Shown here: positions 3,347-5,564 of the stretch, piece after piece
How the letters are laid out: each line of letters begins with the position of its first letter
Position numbering within the stretch: the stretch's first letter is position 1
From: an uncultured Clostridia bacterium
Lineage (GTDB): Bacteria > Bacillota > Clostridia > Oscillospirales > Oscillospiraceae
Direction of reading: 5' to 3'
DNA: 5,564 nt
Assembly (NCBI GenBank): GCA_945910975.1
Contig: CAMDZY010000119.1
Location: 1-5,564, forward strand
Position numbers and translations under genes: made by a program
The notes under the pieces: generated by a model
What the model was told of the DNA's origin: nothing
Databases searched by the model: none
What the model saw: the letters and a program-made list of their open reading frames with translations, nothing else

Positions 3347-4684
3347 TTACGGCTTGTTGACCACGGTTACAACGCAGGCGGCAGATTTGCCGCCGCAGGA
3401 GGTGGTGATGGTGGCTTTACCGGCGGCAAGGCAGGTGATTGCGCCGTCCTTTGTCACGGCAACAATCTTTGTGTCGCTGCTCTGCCAAGTGACGGTCTTG
3501 TCGACTGCGTTGTCTGGCAGCACGGTTGCTTTGAGTGTGCTGCTCTGCCCGGCATAAAGCTGCAGCGTGCCGTGCGAAATCTGTACCTCGGATACGGGTG
3601 GCGCGACTGTCACGATGCACTCTGCTGTCTTTTCACCGCAGGATGCGGTGATTGCGGCTTCGCCGACCGACACTGCCGTTACTGTGCCGTCAGCGTTGAC
3701 GGTTGCCACATCCTCATTGTCACTGCTCCATGTAACGGAATTGTCCGTTGCATCCTCCGGCAGAACCGTAGCTGTCAATGCCAGCGTGCCACCTTCGGCC
3801 AGCACTGTCTGCGCAGGCTCCAGCGTGAGTTCGGCAACCGGAACAATGACATTGACTGCGCAAATGACGCTCCGGTCGCGGCACGTGGCGGTGATTTTTG
3901 CATTGCCGGATGCAATGCCGGTTACCACACCATTCCCGTCCACCTTGGCCACCGATTCATCTGCGCTTTCCCAGCAGATCTCGCCGGAATCTGCTTCCGG
4001 TGGCTCCACCGTGATTTGCAAATCGACCTGCACCTGCTCACCGACCGGCAGCGTCAGCTTATCCTCCGACACGGACAACTGCACGGTAGGTGCGTTAAAC
4101 GCTGTCTGCCACGCAAGAAAATCTGCCGCATCGGAATCTGTACCCTTGCAGCGCAAAACGATGCTTTGCCCGTCACTCGGAAGCGCCACGTATTGTTTGA
4201 GCTGCACCTCGCTTAAGCATAGGCTGATTTGCTCCTGCCCGACAAGGTATACTTGCACGTATTGCAGCGCAGGAACCATGCCGGAGCGCGTGCAGACGGC
4301 AACAAGATCGCCGCGTGCAATCAAGGCGTCCAGTCCGGAAAGCGGGAGCGTCACAATACATTTTCCGTTGATGTCCACCGCCTGTGCCGCTTTCGGCTCT
4401 TTTTCCGGTGTCTTTTGCTTTGCCGGGGTCAACAGCGTCCCCAGAATGATCCCCAGCATCAGGAATACGATTGACACAGCGGCAACGATGATGTACACTG
4501 TGGCGGAGCGCTTTTTACTTGCCGCAGTCGCCGGCGCAGTCATCGTGTTTACCGGTGCAGTTACCGTATTCATCGGTGCAGTCACCGGGCAATTTTCTTT
4601 TTCCATGATTTTTTTCTCCTTTCGGCGTTGTTTCCACCGTTGGAGGGCAGAACCCTGAACGATGGCTCTTGTGGTACGTTTCAT
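3347..4684 (-). CDS. Membrane-anchored CpaB-like protein with three Big_2 domains
   Basis: The 445-residue protein has a basic cytoplasmic N-terminus (1-30), a Thr/Ala/Pro linker with three 7-residue repeats (34-54), one membrane helix (about 61-84), then an exposed region. Residues about 103-165 (AVDINGKCIVTLPL, LIARGDLVAVCTRSGM, LQYVQVYLV) resemble the SAF/RcpC part of the Flp-pilus protein CpaB. Three bacterial Ig-like Big_2 domains follow at about 201-281, 282-362 and 363-443, each with the 'WxSxDxxxAxVxxxGxVTxxxxGxAxIT' pattern. Each ends with Cys-x6-Cys (268/275, 349/356, 430/437). ATG at 4684 has AGGAGG seven bases upstream and lies 11 bases past the preceding stop. A second in-frame ATG at 4606 also has AAAGGAG. 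The Big_2 call is firm, the CpaB relation is tentative. Confidence 0.85.
   Translation of the reverse strand: MKRTTRAIVQGSALQRWKQRRKEKKIMEKENCPVTAPMNTVTAPVNTMTAPATAASKKRSATVYIIVAAVSIVFLMLGIILGTLLTPAKQKTPEKEPKAAQAVDINGKCIVTLPLSGLDALIARGDLVAVCTRSGMVPALQYVQVYLVGQEQISLCLSEVQLKQYVALPSDGQSIVLRCKGTDSDAADFLAWQTAFNAPTVQLSVSEDKLTLPVGEQVQVDLQITVEPPEADSGEICWESADESVAKVDGNGVVTGIASGNAKITATCRDRSVICAVNVIVPVAELTLEPAQTVLAEGGTLALTATVLPEDATDNSVTWSSDNEDVATVNADGTVTAVSVGEAAITASCGEKTAECIVTVAPPVSEVQISHGTLQLYAGQSSTLKATVLPDNAVDKTVTWQSSDTKIVAVTKDGAITCLAAGKATITTSCGGKSAACVVTVVNKP
4533..4589. repeat. 21-base tandem repeat in the Ig-like gene
   Basis: Units starting GGCGCAGT at 4533, GGTGCAGT at 4554 and GGTGCAGT at 4575 repeat every 21 bases, the last one incomplete. 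They encode the heptapeptides VTAPMNT, VTAPVNT and MTAPATA just before the membrane helix. Such a repeat can change length by slippage in whole codons and so vary the linker. Confidence 0.7.
4606..4616 (-). promoter_or_regulatory. Second, internal ribosome binding site and start
   Basis: AAAGGAG lies 9 bases before an in-frame ATG at 4606, 26 codons into the Ig-like gene. Both starts look usable. The shorter product would lose the strongly basic 26 residues (MKRTTRAIVQ...) but keep the linker and membrane helix. Confidence 0.45.
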
Positions 4685-4695
4685 ACAAATTCCTC

Positions 4696-5564
4696 CTAAG
4701 GAAAATCCAGCGAAATCGCCTGTTCCAAAAGCGGTCGAAGTCCTGCATCCAGATTCGGCGTCTGTGCCTGAAAAGGATCCGGACACCATTCGGCAGCAGC
4801 GACTGTCTGATCAGGAAACAGCTTGCGTAATTCCTCAAAAGTCGCATCCGTGCAAAAAGACACCAGCAGCAAAAGCCGCTCCTGCGCTTCTGCAATCGGC
4901 AGCGCCTGTGCCACGCTGGGCAGTTCCCACGGCTTGCCGCCCATGACGAGGATGCCGCAGTCGGCCGCTTGGAATTGCTTCTGCTTGTCCGGCGTTAAAA
5001 CGCCCAAATCTTGAACGTAGCAGTCAAATTCATAGGTCATACTGTCAACCACGGGGATTCCTGCAATCACAAAACCGCCGGTGCGCGGCTGACCGTCCAT
5101 GAATTTTGCCAGCAGCGCGGCATCGTTTGGCGACATGACAACGGCCGTCTGTAGGCCAAGACTTTGGCAGTAACGCCAAATGCCAAACGCCTGCGTGGTG
5201 CAGCCGATGCGGCTTTGCGAACCGGCTACAGCCAGGATTAAAATCATGCCGTATAATTCCAGCGGTGGTGATTTCTTGGCTGCGACCGGTATCTTTGATT
5301 CCGGATGCAGTTTCTGCAAGTTGTTGCCGGTTGGCTTTGCAGGTTCCGGCTGTGCCTTTTTGCGCATTGCTTCAGCAATGACTGCAAGGGCATCTCGCGT
5401 AGTTTCCGGCAGCAGAATGATTCCCTTTTTGCCAAGAAAAGCCTTAGATAGCTTTTTGTCCGCGAAAAGGAAAAAACCGTGCGGCGTGGAGGAAAGCAGC
5501 TTGGCCACCGACAGAACGTGCGTTACGGAATAGGGGCATTCCGTCAAAAAATTCAGCACCACGG
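4696..5564 (-). CDS. ParA/TadZ-like protein with degraded P-loop (5' end missing)
   Basis: At least 288 residues are visible. The frame is open to the window edge, so the GTG at 5562 may be internal. Residues 1-66 look like the end of an alpha/beta, receiver-like domain, 67-103 are a Lys/Pro-rich linker, and 104-288 fit the MinD/ParA/CpaE fold. GSQSRIGCTT (114-123) occupies the P-loop place and EFDCYVQDLG (178-187) the switch II place. The deviant Walker A of this group, KGGxGKTT, would need two lysines. Here they are Gln and Cys, so ATP hydrolysis is doubtful. TadZ/CpaE proteins place Tad pilus machinery at the membrane or pole. With the CpaB-like gene next to it, a Tad-related role is likely, but a transfer-element partition protein is possible. 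Confidence 0.65.
   Translation of the reverse strand, partial: VVLNFLTECPYSVTHVLSVAKLLSSTPHGFFLFADKKLSKAFLGKKGIILLPETTRDALAVIAEAMRKKAQPEPAKPTGNNLQKLHPESKIPVAAKKSPPLELYGMILILAVAGSQSRIGCTTQAFGIWRYCQSLGLQTAVVMSPNDAALLAKFMDGQPRTGGFVIAGIPVVDSMTYEFDCYVQDLGVLTPDKQKQFQAADCGILVMGGKPWELPSVAQALPIAEAQERLLLLVSFCTDATFEELRKLFPDQTVAAAEWCPDPFQAQTPNLDAGLRPLLEQAISLDFP

Noticed and set aside
3192..4658. Long plus-strand frames opposite the Ig-like gene
   Set aside because: They are antisense shadows. The minus frame has domain signatures, ribosome sites and operon spacing.
4685..4789. Upstream extension of the Ig-like protein to 4789
   Set aside because: The extra residues overlap the preceding gene in another frame, and AGGAGG directly precedes the ATG at 4684.
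1..5564. CRISPR array, insertion sequence, rRNA
   Set aside because: No regularly spaced identical repeats, no transposase frame with terminal repeats and no rRNA sequence were seen.

Overview
The window looks like a piece of a clostridial chromosome or mobile element, probably from the Oscillospiraceae/Ruminococcaceae. The grounds are intermediate base composition, strong AGGAGG-type ribosome binding sites, sigma-A-like promoters, many intrinsic terminators, a Hol_Tox-type micro-toxin and a two-winged-helix initiator-like protein. The taxonomic guess comes from general appearance, not from a match. All clearly supported long genes lie on the minus strand. The left third is mostly non-coding but rich in RNA-like structure.

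Layout from the left. Bases 1-53 are the 3' part of a tRNA-Cys(GCA), cut by the window edge. A strong hairpin follows, then about 330 bases without a convincing gene but with palindromes. Next come a consensus promoter, a predicted RNA of about 70 nt and an intrinsic terminator (437-543), and then a minus-strand promoter that would drive a structured RNA (about 739 down to 615). A small minus-strand gene of 103 codons (801-1112) has a terminator-like hairpin in its leader.

At 1220-1557 there is a compact module that reads as a type I toxin-antitoxin locus. It has a promoter with an operator-like palindrome, a 30-residue holin-like toxin (1329-1421) with a near-perfect but hairpin-blocked Shine-Dalgarno sequence, and a convergent antisense RNA with its own promoter and terminator. 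An inverted repeat encloses the toxin gene, so both RNAs start with nearly the same sequence.

Bases 1595-1713 form a large imperfect palindrome built from eight DnaA-box-like 9-mers. Further short repeats and a nested stem structure (1937-2045) follow. This lies just beyond the 3' end of a 250-residue protein with two winged-helix domains (2059-2811). Together they look like a plasmid-type replication initiator and origin, as expected of a plasmid or an integrative conjugative element. An intrinsic terminator sits inside the coding sequence of the initiator-like gene.

The right half is a minus-strand operon read leftward: a ParA/TadZ-like protein with a degraded P-loop (5' end beyond the window), a membrane-anchored protein with a CpaB/RcpC-like segment and three bacterial Ig-like (Big_2) domains, and a small membrane/coiled-coil protein. 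It probably ends at a terminator in front of the initiator-like gene. The pairing of a TadZ-like and a CpaB-like protein suggests a Tad/Flp-pilus-related surface or transfer apparatus, but this is inference. No integrase, relaxase or CRISPR array is visible in the window.
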